Source: Dehalogenimonas formicexedens (GTDB taxonomy: Bacteria > Chloroflexota > Dehalococcoidia > Dehalococcoidales > Dehalococcoidaceae). Taken from it: DNA of 64,000 bases. The stretch's first letter is position 1. Every line of letters begins with the position of its first letter. Positions 26,304 to 34,417 of the stretch are shown here, piece after piece. The notes under the pieces were generated by a model. The model was not told the origin of the DNA and did not search any database. It saw only the letters and a program-made list of their open reading frames with translations. The DNA lies in the NCBI RefSeq assembly GCF_001953175.1, contig NZ_CP018258.1, positions 1,206,210 to 1,270,209 of the forward strand. The letters are read 5' to 3'. The translations under genes were made by a program, and so were the position numbers.

Positions 26304-27569
26304 CTAACTTACAGTTACTTCCCAGAGCAGTGTCTTCCATCGGATGTCAGGGGTACCGCCTAGTGTGGCAAAATCGGGCACATTCAATGGTGGGACAACA
26401 TCGTTAGGAGGCTCAAATGTGCTAGGGTGAACGAGTTCGGCTCCAGGTTGGAGTTCAACTTCAGCCGCACCTGCCACTGAACCCATGAAATCCCCATTTG
26501 GCTTCAATTGAGTGGTGCCCTCGATGGACATGATAAAAATGAAGCCTGCCGCGGATGTATTGGGATAAAAATCGATATCCCCTTTAGCGATGATGCAGCC
26601 GGCTCCAACTAATTTAATGGCTGAAGCAATACTTACTGAACCATTGACGTAAATGGTGTTCCCGTTAAGATTAATGATTGGATTTTTCTGACCGTTTTCC
26701 GCTATCTTAAAATCACCATTTACAAAAATTGTTCCGTTCAAAGTAGTGTAGGACGTAGGATCTGTAGACACATAGGTGGGATATTTGGTATCGCTTTGAA
26801 TCTCCAGGTCACCATACCTGAATAACGGCCCAATCGTGCCCCCGGGAGCGACGGTTATTTTGCTATCAGGATAATAAAGGGGACTGAGATTTTTCACTTG
26901 CTGCCAATAAAAATACGCCACCTGATCACCTGAGGTAGGTGGAACCCAGGAAGCTGGTGCTTCTGGATTGGGTTGCGTGTATGGCCAATTTGGGATGGGA
27001 TTCTTAGTAATGTCGCCAGTTATCGTACCCTTGTTATCCATAAATCCGTTATACATGACAGGACCGTTCACGGTCGCATTCGATCCCAACGACACGTTCC
27101 CGGGACTGGTTATAGCGTTCTCGGTGAAAATGATTGGCAATCCTGAAGGCGTGACGTAGGTTTGGACCGTTGTTTTCTTGCCACTAGGGTTTGTCGCTTC
27201 AGATACGACTTTATAAATCCGATCATGCTGATCCCACAATTGGATACTAACTTTCACAACCTGATTATTTACCCTAAACGATGAATCATCGTTGTTTAAA
27301 TAATAAGGCCCGAGAGTTTCAAATTGATTGACCGGTACGCGTTCCGTACCGTTTTTTATCTGCCAGACCGCATCAGCGACCCCCGCATCTGCAGCATACA
27401 ATTCTTCGGTTTTATTTTCGAACTTGGTCCCAACCGCCAATCCGCTAGCCATAAAACTAAGCATCGGAACCATGATGAGACTGCCCACAGCCAACACAAT
27501 TAAAGCGAGGATAAAGGTTACTCCTTTTTCCTCCCGTATTAACTTTTTCGGCCATCTAACGGCAATCAT
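26304..27569 (-). CDS. PilX-like minor pilin / pilus assembly protein with large extracellular domain
   Basis: A 421-residue protein with a prepilin-like N terminus: basic leader ending REEKG, probable cleavage at G16|V17 (VTFILALIVLAVGSLIMVP), no Glu at mature position 5. Next comes ELYAADAGVADAVWQIKNGT, the segment typical of PilX-type minor pilins, then a long, Gly/Asn/Pro-rich beta-structured region with repeated strands (GNVSLGSNATVNGPV, LNGNTIYVNGSVSIAS), which suggests a beta-helix or adhesin-like fold. It is far larger than ordinary PilX. It sits between the PilW-like and PilO-like genes and is probably a tip or priming component. Confidence 0.75.
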   Translation of the reverse strand: MIAVRWPKKLIREEKGVTFILALIVLAVGSLIMVPMLSFMASGLAVGTKFENKTEELYAADAGVADAVWQIKNGTERVPVNQFETLGPYYLNNDDSSFRVNNQVVKVSIQLWDQHDRIYKVVSEATNPSGKKTTVQTYVTPSGLPIIFTENAITSPGNVSLGSNATVNGPVMYNGFMDNKGTITGDITKNPIPNWPYTQPNPEAPASWVPPTSGDQVAYFYWQQVKNLSPLYYPDSKITVAPGGTIGPLFRYGDLEIQSDTKYPTYVSTDPTSYTTLNGTIFVNGDFKIAENGQKNPIINLNGNTIYVNGSVSIASAIKLVGAGCIIAKGDIDFYPNTSAAGFIFIMSIEGTTQLKPNGDFMGSVAGAAEVELQPGAELVHPSTFEPPNDVVPPLNVPDFATLGGTPDIRWKTLLWEVTVS

Positions 27570-27586
27570 CTTGAGCCTCCACCTGT

Positions 27587-28099
27587 TTAAGCAGGAGTAT
27601 AAAGCCTGGACAAAATGGTGTATGTATGAGACTGGGTAATGTCTCCCACCGTTACCGTCGCGATAAATGTCACCCCAACGGAATCAAGCGTGAAACTTGT
27701 CTGTGTGGAATCCAGATATTTGGCGACGATAACATTGCTCACCTGATGGTTGTTCTCCGAGTAAGCACGCCACAGGTCACCGTTAACGATTGTGTAAACG
27801 ACGGTATAAGTGGTGTGGCCTGACAAATCCTTCCAACTCAAAGTGACCAGGGAACCAACGGGAGTATCCGGAAGTGCGGACTCAGCCCGCTGGGTATCGT
27901 CACTAATCCAACGTCCGGCAATCTGCACCTGACGAACGGCTTCCATCTGGGAATCACTTCTGGCGCTGATCACGAACAATTGGAATACAGTGGTAGCAAG
28001 TGCGATTCCAATCACGACAGCGATCGAAATTGCTACTAGAAGCTCCACCAATGTAAAGCCCTTTCGCGCATTCCCGATATGAGTTAAAAATCGCTTCAT
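27587..28099 (-). CDS. PilW-like minor pilin
   Basis: A 170-residue prepilin. The leader ends ARKG (cut at G14|F15) and the mature chain starts FTLVELLVAISIAVVIGIALA with Glu5. The rest is a small beta-rich domain without cysteines. Its start overlaps the stop of the PilV-like gene by four bases. With PilV- and PilX-like neighbours it probably forms the priming complex that starts pilus assembly. Confidence 0.85.
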   Translation of the reverse strand: MKRFLTHIGNARKGFTLVELLVAISIAVVIGIALATTVFQLFVISARSDSQMEAVRQVQIAGRWISDDTQRAESALPDTPVGSLVTLSWKDLSGHTTYTVVYTIVNGDLWRAYSENNHQVSNVIVAKYLDSTQTSFTLDSVGVTFIATVTVGDITQSHTYTILSRLYTPA

Positions 28100-28515
28100 G
28101 GCTTAAATAAAAAATCTGTCAAACTGAGGATTACTTCGCCTCGATGAGACACGGTTACGGTGATCTGTTGAAGTTCATCGTCGTTGGTGTAGCCATCTTG
28201 CTTAGGATCCATGCGCTCCGCCACAATGGAAACCGTATATCCTGAGGGCGGCGGCAAAATGTATGCATCGTAGTTCGGGGGATCCGAGACATCGTACCAA
28301 GTGTCAACATGTGCTTTAAGATACTCGATCTGGCTCCGGGCGATTGTTTCTGATTGAGTCCGGATATCAGTAAGACGGGTCGCTTTTTGGGAGGTCGCCA
28401 ATCCAGACAACACCGCACCCGCGATAACCGCCATGATCGCCATAGCTACCAGGACTTCAACAAGGCTGAAGCCTTTTTGCCCTTTCTTTTTGTTTCGTTC
28501 GGCAGCGGATCCCAT
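28096..28515 (-). CDS. PilV-like minor pilin
   Basis: A 139-residue prepilin with a Lys-rich leader cut at G15|F16 (FSLVEVLVAMAIMAVIAGAVL), typical of PilV/PulI-type minor pilins, followed by a short beta domain with no cysteines. The start overlaps nothing upstream but lies 9 bases after the pilC stop; its own stop overlaps the PilW-like start (ATGA type), indicating coupling. Confidence 0.85.
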   Translation of the reverse strand: MGSAAERNKKKGQKGFSLVEVLVAMAIMAVIAGAVLSGLATSQKATRLTDIRTQSETIARSQIEYLKAHVDTWYDVSDPPNYDAYILPPPSGYTVSIVAERMDPKQDGYTNDDELQQITVTVSHRGEVILSLTDFLFKP

Positions 28516-28524
28516 TTCAAGTTC

Positions 28525-29739
28525 CTATTGAGCGCCCAGTTGACCGTACATCGAGTACATCGAACCCACAAGGGCGACAGCGATAAAGGCAACTATCAAA
28601 CCGATAATGACGGTCATAGCTGGTTGAATCAGTTCAACGGCAGATTTAATCTTGTCATCAGCTTCCATGTCATAGGTATGAGCGACAGTGGACAGGGTAT
28701 CATCCAATTTACCTGTTTCCTCACCGACACCGACCATGGCGACCATCATGGGTAAGAAAACCTTGCGCCGTTTCATTGGGCCGGACAGGCCCTCGCCGCG
28801 GATGAGTTCTTTCTGTACCTGCCCCAAATTTTCGCTGATAATCTTATTCGAAGTAGCGTTCTGGGCCTGGGCCATGATCTCAGGGAGGGGTAGACCAGCC
28901 CGGAACAGGAGGGCAATGGTCTGGCAGGCGCGGGAAAGTTCCGAAAGCTGAATGATCCGGCCAATCACCGGGGTCTTCAACAAACCCTTATCTATGTTGT
29001 ACCGGCCGTTTGGCGTCCTGGCCCACATTACCAAACCAACCACAGTCAAAACCAGAGCGCCGAGGATGTAAATGCCCCATTTGGCTGAGAAATCGGTAAG
29101 GGTAATAAGTATCTTGGTGGCTGTCGGCAGGTTAACGCCCAGGTTTCGATAGAGATCAGTGAACGTCGGCATGACGAAAAGCATCAGGATCGACACCACA
29201 ACGACAGCCACAACGGCAACCACGACCGGATAGGTCATGGCGCTCTTCAACTTCTTGCGGGTCTCGTTCATGCGGGAAAGGAAGTCCGCCATGTTGCGGA
29301 GGACGGCTTCCATGTTGCCGCCCTGTTCGCCGGCGGAAAGGACGCGGTGGAAGAGAGCCGAAAAGACCTTGGGGTGCTTGCTCATGGCGGCGGAGAGCGA
29401 AGAACCGCCGCGGATGTCGTTGGCAACGGCGCCGAGGGTCTTTTTGAAGGTGGGGTTGGTGGTCTGCTCCTGGAGGAGTTCCAGCGAGGTCACGATATCC
29501 GTGCCGGACTCCAGGAGGAGGGCAAGCTGGCGGGAAAAGAGGATGATCTCCTGCAGTTTCACCTTTTTGGCGAACATGCTGGAATCAGGCATCGAAAACA
29601 GGCGGGACTGGGTCTTGAGGGAAAGGACCTGGTAGCCGTTATGGACAAGCAGCTTGGCGGCGGAGTCACGGTCCATGGCCGCGATCTTGCCCTGCACCAA
29701 TTTGCGATCCTGGGTGTATGCTACGTAGGCGTAATTCAT
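28525..29739 (-). CDS. pilC: Type IV pilus platform protein PilC
   Basis: An inner-membrane platform protein that couples the PilB/PilT motors to pilin addition and removal. The 404-residue chain has the two GspF domains: residues about 65-190 (FSRQLALLLESGTDIVTSLELL) and 265-390 (ELSRACQTIALLFRAGLPLPE), and three membrane spans (about 168-190, 217-240 and 370-395). The N-terminal segment MNYAYVAYTQDRKLVQGKI is the usual PilC start. The start codon is ATG 29739 with GGCAGGA upstream; a heptad repeat array begins 14 bases before it, between pilC and pilB. Confidence 0.95.
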   Translation of the reverse strand: MNYAYVAYTQDRKLVQGKIAAMDRDSAAKLLVHNGYQVLSLKTQSRLFSMPDSSMFAKKVKLQEIILFSRQLALLLESGTDIVTSLELLQEQTTNPTFKKTLGAVANDIRGGSSLSAAMSKHPKVFSALFHRVLSAGEQGGNMEAVLRNMADFLSRMNETRKKLKSAMTYPVVVAVVAVVVVSILMLFVMPTFTDLYRNLGVNLPTATKILITLTDFSAKWGIYILGALVLTVVGLVMWARTPNGRYNIDKGLLKTPVIGRIIQLSELSRACQTIALLFRAGLPLPEIMAQAQNATSNKIISENLGQVQKELIRGEGLSGPMKRRKVFLPMMVAMVGVGEETGKLDDTLSTVAHTYDMEADDKIKSAVELIQPAMTVIIGLIVAFIAVALVGSMYSMYGQLGAQ

Positions 29740-29752
29740 CGATAAATCCTGC

Positions 29753-29795
29753 CAGTTTTCAGTTTACAGTTATCAGTTATCAGTTTCCGCCAGTT
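29753..29795. repeat. CAGTTNN heptanucleotide array upstream of pilC (5-6 units)
   Basis: Units AGTTTTC, AGTTTAC, AGTTATC x2, AGTTTCC, then a broken AGTTGAA unit. It lies 14 bases upstream of the pilC start, in the 194-base gap after pilB, which otherwise holds A+T-rich sequence with no gene. Confidence 0.75.
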
Positions 29796-29933
29796 GAACA
29801 ACTATTGCTGAATATTTCTTAATTAATTTTACAATCTAAATTTATGAGCGCCTAATCTCCAAAACGGAACGCCGTTATTTATATAATTATACCCCTCTAT
29901 ACAATCCACCCAATCGTGACACGTTTTGTTATT

Positions 29934-32279
29934 TTAGAAACTTTCTTCTGGTGAATAGGCATTCTTTAGTACTTCCGATGGCGTGGTTATACCCTCTCGT
30001 ACTTTCAGCATGCCGTCTTTCATCATAGTGACCATGCCCTCGCGGATGGACTGGGCGCGCATATCGACGGCGCTAGCGCCGTCGAGCATCATCCGCTTGA
30101 GCGTTTCAGAGAAGTACATGATCTCATAGACGCCGACGCGGCCGAGGTAGCCGGTGTAGGCGCAGGATTTGCAGCCGGTGCCGTAATTGAACTTGGCGCG
30201 CTTTTCCCCGGTCTCACGCTCATAGGCGTGCTGCTCCACCACCGGCGCTTCAACCTGGTGGTTGCAATAGGGGCAGACGCGGCGAACCATGCGCTGGGCG
30301 ACGACGCCGATGACGGCCGACGAGATGAGGAAGGGCTCAACGCCCAGGTCTACCATGCGGAAGAGGACGCCGACGGTGTCGTTGGCGTGGATGGATGAAA
30401 GCATCAGGTGGCCGGTCAGGGCGGCCTGGACGCCGATGTTGGCGGTTTCGGCGTCGCGGATTTCGCCGACCATGATGACGTCCGGATCCAGGCGGAGGAT
30501 GGAGCGCAGGCCCGAGGCGAAGGTGATGCCGGCCTGGACGTTGACCTGGATCTGGTTGATGTCCTTGAAGCGGTATTCGGCGGGGTCCTCGATGGTGATG
30601 ACGTTCCGGGTCTTGGTATCGACCGTGGCCAGCGAGGCGTAAAGGGTGGTGGTCTTGCCGGCGCCGGTGGGGCCGGAGATCAGGATCATGCCGTAAGGCA
30701 CCCGCAGCATGCTCTCATACTTGGCCATCGACTCTTTGTTGAAGCCGAGCTGGGGCAGCTGCATCAGGCCGCGGGACTTATCTAGGAGGCGCATGACCGA
30801 CATCTCGCCGTGGACGGTGGGGGCGGTGGCGACGCGGATATCGATGGACCGTCCGCCGGCGGTGACCGAGAACTGGCCGTCCTGGGCGTGGTGATGGTCG
30901 GCGATGTTCAAAGACGCCAGAATCTTGATGCGTGAAATTATGGCCCGCTGCACCGAGATGGGCAGACTCATCATTTCCTGTAACGAGCCGTCAATGCGGA
31001 AGCGGACGCGGAGGCGCTCTTCATCGGGCTCCAGGTGGATGTCCGAGGAGCGGGCCTTGACCGCTTCTTCGATAATGAGGTTGAGGGCCTGGGCGAGGGG
31101 CGCGTCGACGGCGGCGTCCACGGCCAGTTTTTCATCGGAGATGTCCGCCGACATGGACATGCGGGACAGGAACTTGTCGACCTCGCCGTAACCCTTGTAG
31201 TTGAAGTCAATTGCCTCACGGAGTTCACGCTCATCGGCAGGCAGGGCCTTGATGCGCCGCTTGGAGTAGGCGGTCAGGGCTTCCAGCGCCAGGATGTCCG
31301 ACGGGTTGGCCATGGCCACTTCCAGGGTATTGCCGGTGAGGCGCACCGGTATGGCGTTGTAGCGCCGGGCCATGATCTCCGGGATGATCTTCAAAGCTTC
31401 CGGGGTGGGCAGCTGGCGCAGTTCCCGGCCCAGCTTGCCGCCTTCGGCGGGCTTGATCTCCATCTGGGGGGGCGGGGCGGTGACGGGGACGGTGGTGAGC
31501 GGCGTGACTTTTTCATCCGCCTTGGGAGTAAAGGTGATGATGCGGATCTTCTGGCTGTCGGCAAATTTCTCGGCTTCCTCGGACAGGTGGGCGGAGGTGG
31601 CGATGAACTTGGAGCCGACCCGGGCGTCATAGGCCTTGGTGTCGAACAGGGCGATCTCTTCCAGGTTCAGCACCGGGGCGTGGTTGATGATGTCTATGCC
31701 GAGGCAGTGCTCCTGGGCACCGTTGCCAAGTGAGCAGGCGACCAGGTCAAAGGTGTGCTCGATGCCGCTCTTGCCGGTCAGCCGCGCGTTCTCATCCACC
31801 TTGTAGCCGGTCTTCTTGAGCGATTCGATGAGGTCGGCCTTATCGACAAACTTCAGGGGGCGGTCCAGGTTGGGGGCTTCGGGGGCGGGGGACGTTTCCG
31901 CATGGCTGAAGAGGACCTGGAGGGAGGCTTCATCGAAAAGCTGGACCTTCTGGCTGTCGGCGAACTCCTGGGCCTGCTTGGCGAGATCGGTGGGCAGGAT
32001 GACCGCGCGCTCCGAGATGCCGGAGTCATAGGTCTTGTTGGCGAAAGCGAAGATGGAGGCTTCGGCCGCCGACTGGTCGGCAAGGCCGGTCAACACCGCG
32101 AAGGCGATGGTGCGCCGGGCAAAACCGTCGTCACGCCGGGCCAGGACGTCGAAATTATGCTCCAGGCCGGAGCGGCCTTTAAGCTTGGCCTGCTCCGTGA
32201 CCTCGTAGCCCTGGCTGGTGAGGTAGGCGGACAAGCGGGCGCCGATGGACTTCTTTTCGGCAACCTTGGTCGGTGTCAT
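29934..32279 (-). CDS. pilB: Type IV pilus extension ATPase PilB with two N-terminal Mrr-like domains
   Basis: A 781-residue GspE/PilB ATPase, about 200 residues longer than usual. Residues about 10-118 and 138-245 are a tandem duplication: each has GY-x-V, then G(R/K)SG(L/I)EH-x-FD, and ends FADSQK(V/I), resembling the Mrr-type restriction-endonuclease fold but lacking the catalytic Q/E-x-K (AVL and DII stand there). A T2SSE_N/MshEN domain follows (about 265-360), then the motor with Walker A GPTGAGKTT near 525, ITIEDPAEY, DVIMVGEIRD, TGHLMLSSIHAND and the zinc site CPYC...CKSC. I choose ATG 32279, with GAGG upstream; ATG 32297 is in frame. It powers pilus assembly with PilC. Confidence 0.93.
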   Translation of the reverse strand: MTPTKVAEKKSIGARLSAYLTSQGYEVTEQAKLKGRSGLEHNFDVLARRDDGFARRTIAFAVLTGLADQSAAEASIFAFANKTYDSGISERAVILPTDLAKQAQEFADSQKVQLFDEASLQVLFSHAETSPAPEAPNLDRPLKFVDKADLIESLKKTGYKVDENARLTGKSGIEHTFDLVACSLGNGAQEHCLGIDIINHAPVLNLEEIALFDTKAYDARVGSKFIATSAHLSEEAEKFADSQKIRIITFTPKADEKVTPLTTVPVTAPPPQMEIKPAEGGKLGRELRQLPTPEALKIIPEIMARRYNAIPVRLTGNTLEVAMANPSDILALEALTAYSKRRIKALPADERELREAIDFNYKGYGEVDKFLSRMSMSADISDEKLAVDAAVDAPLAQALNLIIEEAVKARSSDIHLEPDEERLRVRFRIDGSLQEMMSLPISVQRAIISRIKILASLNIADHHHAQDGQFSVTAGGRSIDIRVATAPTVHGEMSVMRLLDKSRGLMQLPQLGFNKESMAKYESMLRVPYGMILISGPTGAGKTTTLYASLATVDTKTRNVITIEDPAEYRFKDINQIQVNVQAGITFASGLRSILRLDPDVIMVGEIRDAETANIGVQAALTGHLMLSSIHANDTVGVLFRMVDLGVEPFLISSAVIGVVAQRMVRRVCPYCNHQVEAPVVEQHAYERETGEKRAKFNYGTGCKSCAYTGYLGRVGVYEIMYFSETLKRMMLDGASAVDMRAQSIREGMVTMMKDGMLKVREGITTPSEVLKNAYSPEESF

Positions 32280-32317
32280 AGGAGCCTGACCTCGCATTCA
32301 GTAGAAGTGTATCGTGA

Positions 32318-32323
32318 ATTATA
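32318..32323 (-). promoter_or_regulatory. -10 box upstream of pilB
   Basis: TATAAT on the minus strand (32323-32318), giving a leader of about 30 bases before pilB. It would allow pilB expression apart from the regulator genes upstream. Confidence 0.5.
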
Positions 32324-32354
32324 AATCATATGAATACTAACTATCTAATATTGT

Positions 32355-33047
32355 TCAACTTGCCTTTGTCGGTTGTTCCGTTTCACGGCCCAAGGGGATA
32401 TAGCCGCGGCGGATAGCCAGCACGGCGGCGTGGGCGCGGTCATTGGCGTTCAGCTTGCGCAGGATGGCCGAAATGTGGTTTTTGATCGTCTGTTCCGAGA
32501 TCTTCAGGGCCAGGGCGATCTGCTTGTTGGTATGGCCGTCGGTGACGTGGATGAGGATCTGGCGCTCGCGGGAGGTGAGGGGGGCGACGACATCCAGGCC
32601 GGCGTCCATCTCGGAGAGCTCCTGGAAGTTTTTCAACACCCGCTGGGCGATGAGGGGACGGGTGAGCAGTTCGTTGATGGGATATTCGCCGCGGGCGGCG
32701 CGGTCGATGGTCTCCAGGAGTTCGCCGGCGGTGGTGCTCTTCTTGAGGCAGGCCACGGCTGCGGTGCGGATGACATCGAAGAGTTCGGTGTCGTTGGGAT
32801 CCGGGGACAGGATGATGACGCGAATGTTGGGGTAATACCGCACGATCTTCCTGCCCAGTTCCAGGCCGTTGGCGGCGGTCAGGTCAGAGCCCAAAAGGAC
32901 GATATCGGGCATGGCGGCTTCCACCTTGCCCAGGGGGTCTTCGTTGGGATCGCATTCGACTACTTCCAGGTTCTCCCGGGATGAAAGCGCCTGGGCGACG
33001 CCGGAACGGAAAAAGGGTTGTTCATCGCAAACCATAATTCTGGTCAT
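32355..33047 (-). CDS. NarL/LuxR-type response regulator lacking the phospho-acceptor Asp
   Basis: A 230-residue two-domain regulator. The receiver (1-120) keeps the acidic pair D8/E9, the Ser switch in VIILSPD and the Lys in ACLKK, but the phosphorylation site reads PDIVLLGSDLTAANG: Gly53 stands where NarL-type proteins have Asp (LLD-x(7)-G spacing is preserved). D55 is two residues away. The C-terminal LuxR HTH is intact (LTSRERQILIHVTDGHTNKQIA and ISEQTIKNHISAIL). It is probably phosphorylation-independent. It follows the HTH gene by 3 bases and precedes pilB, so it likely controls the pilus genes. Confidence 0.88.
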   Translation of the reverse strand: MTRIMVCDEQPFFRSGVAQALSSRENLEVVECDPNEDPLGKVEAAMPDIVLLGSDLTAANGLELGRKIVRYYPNIRVIILSPDPNDTELFDVIRTAAVACLKKSTTAGELLETIDRAARGEYPINELLTRPLIAQRVLKNFQELSEMDAGLDVVAPLTSRERQILIHVTDGHTNKQIALALKISEQTIKNHISAILRKLNANDRAHAAVLAIRRGYIPLGRETEQPTKAS

Positions 33048-33050
33048 GTT

Positions 33051-33293
33051 TTATGCCATCTCCTTGCTGTCTTCAGCCGCTTCTTCGGCGCCGTTGTGAT
33101 TCTGGTGCACCGCCAGGAACTCGTCGATATCCTCGCGCCGGAAGCGCCGGTCGCCGCGGGGGCCAAGCTGGTAAGCCTTGAGGTTGCCCTGGTTGCTCCA
33201 GCGCCGGACGGTATTGATGTGGACGTTAAGTATCGACGCCACTTCGCTCGTGGTGAGCATCGGAGTGACTGGCGACCCGTTTTTCTGAGCCAT
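33051..33293 (-). CDS. Small MerR/excisionase-type DNA-binding protein
   Basis: An 80-residue protein with one winged HTH of the excisionase/BldC type: MLTTSEVASILNVHINTVRRW (helix-turn-helix, residues 12-32) and LGPRGDRRFRREDIDEFL (wing and terminal helix). It has no sensor domain and an acidic tail. The ATG at 33293 follows AAAGG. It is the first gene of the minus-strand pilus series and is 3 bases upstream of the unusual response regulator, so the two probably act together on pilus expression. BldC-like proteins bind direct repeats cooperatively; here no target is assigned. Confidence 0.85.
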   Translation of the reverse strand: MAQKNGSPVTPMLTTSEVASILNVHINTVRRWSNQGNLKAYQLGPRGDRRFRREDIDEFLAVHQNHNGAEEAAEDSKEMA

Positions 33294-33395
33294 GCTGATT
33301 TACCTTTCTCAACCTTACCATAACTTACAAGAAAGAACTATAACTCATTGAAAGTACCTCCACAAGATGACTTTCGTACTAATGGAAAAATATTT

Positions 33396-33424
33396 TTGCG
33401 TCCCATGAAGCCGAGTAGCATAAT
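33396..33424 (+). promoter_or_regulatory. Promoter of the leaderless aldolase gene
   Basis: TTGCGT (33396-33401), a 17-base spacer and CATAAT (33419-33424). The ATG at 33431 is exactly 7 bases after the -10 box, the expected +1. Confidence 0.65.
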
Positions 33425-33430
33425 GACGGT

Positions 33431-34417
33431 ATGAACGAAAGTTTAGGTATCGGGAAAATCCGGGGGCTGCAGCAAATAGCGGGTAGCGGCGGCATCTTCA
33501 CCATGGCGGCGCTCGACCACCGCGGTTCGCTGGAGCGCGGCTTGTGCCGGGTTGACGGTCCGGAGTGTTACGCCGAGATGGTCGAGTTCAAAATGGAACT
33601 GTGCCGGGCCCTGGCGCCCTTTGCCAGCGCCGTGCTGCTGGACCCTATCTACGGAGCGGCCCAAGCCATCTCAAGCTCGGTGTTGCCGAAAGGGACAGGC
33701 CTGCTGGTCAGCGTCGAAGCCACCGGCTACGAGGGGCAGAGCACCGCCAGAGTCACCCGGATTTTGGAAGGGTGGGGAGTGGAGAAGATCAAGCGGATGG
33801 GGGCCTCAGCGGTCAAGATGCTGGTCTATTTCCGGCCGGATACCGGGAGACTGGCGGCAACCCAGCTATCGACAGTAGAAAAAACCGCCATCGAGTGCCG
33901 CAATTTTGATATACCATTCCTGGTTGAACCGGTAGCGTACCCCCTGGAGTCCGAAACCGCCGCGGATTTCCATTCCAGGAAGACTGAACTGGTAATCGAG
34001 ACAGCCAGGGTCATGACCGCGCTGCCTATAGACGTTCTCAAGGCGGAGTTCCCGGCGGACACGGCGTCAGGCAGCGATGATGCCATGCTTGAAGCCTGCC
34101 GCAGATTGGATGAAGCATCCGCCAAACCATGGGTCATCCTGTCCGCGGGAGCGGAATTCGAGGTATTCCGAAAAGAAGTTGAGATAGCCTGCAAGGCGGG
34201 GGCTTCGGGTTTTCTGGCGGGCCGGGCGTTGTGGCAGGAAGCGGTCGCAAAAGAAACGGACGATAAAAGGATCAAATTCCTGAATACGGTGGCAGCCGGG
34301 CGATTAAAAGAAATCAGCCTGATCGCGGAAAACTCCGGGCGTCCCTGGTATCGCAGGCTCGGCCTCGAGCTGGGATTCCTGGCGGCGGTGGACGAGGGGT
34401 GGCATGAACGGTACTAG
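33431..34417 (+). CDS. Tagatose-1,6-bisphosphate aldolase-like class I aldolase
   Basis: A 328-residue TIM-barrel protein resembling the LacD family, class I (Schiff-base) aldolases that split tagatose 1,6-bisphosphate. Visible features are MAALDHRGSLERGL (substrate loop, residues 25-38), VLLDPIYGA, VKMLVYFRPD, and PIDVLKAEFPAD, where the lysine matches the Schiff-base Lys of LacD (DVLKVE). FLAGRALWQEAV near the end is a phosphate-binding segment. Related proteins act on other sugars, so the substrate is uncertain. No sugar kinase or transporter is adjacent. The ATG lies at the predicted +1 of its promoter with no ribosome site. Confidence 0.82.
   Translation: MNESLGIGKIRGLQQIAGSGGIFTMAALDHRGSLERGLCRVDGPECYAEMVEFKMELCRALAPFASAVLLDPIYGAAQAISSSVLPKGTGLLVSVEATGYEGQSTARVTRILEGWGVEKIKRMGASAVKMLVYFRPDTGRLAATQLSTVEKTAIECRNFDIPFLVEPVAYPLESETAADFHSRKTELVIETARVMTALPIDVLKAEFPADTASGSDDAMLEACRRLDEASAKPWVILSAGAEFEVFRKEVEIACKAGASGFLAGRALWQEAVAKETDDKRIKFLNTVAAGRLKEISLIAENSGRPWYRRLGLELGFLAAVDEGWHERY

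Noticed and set aside
30408-31733. Long open frames on the plus strand opposite pilB
   Set aside because: They are antisense shadows caused by G+C-rich third positions; Gly/Asp/Val-rich products without ribosome sites or family features.
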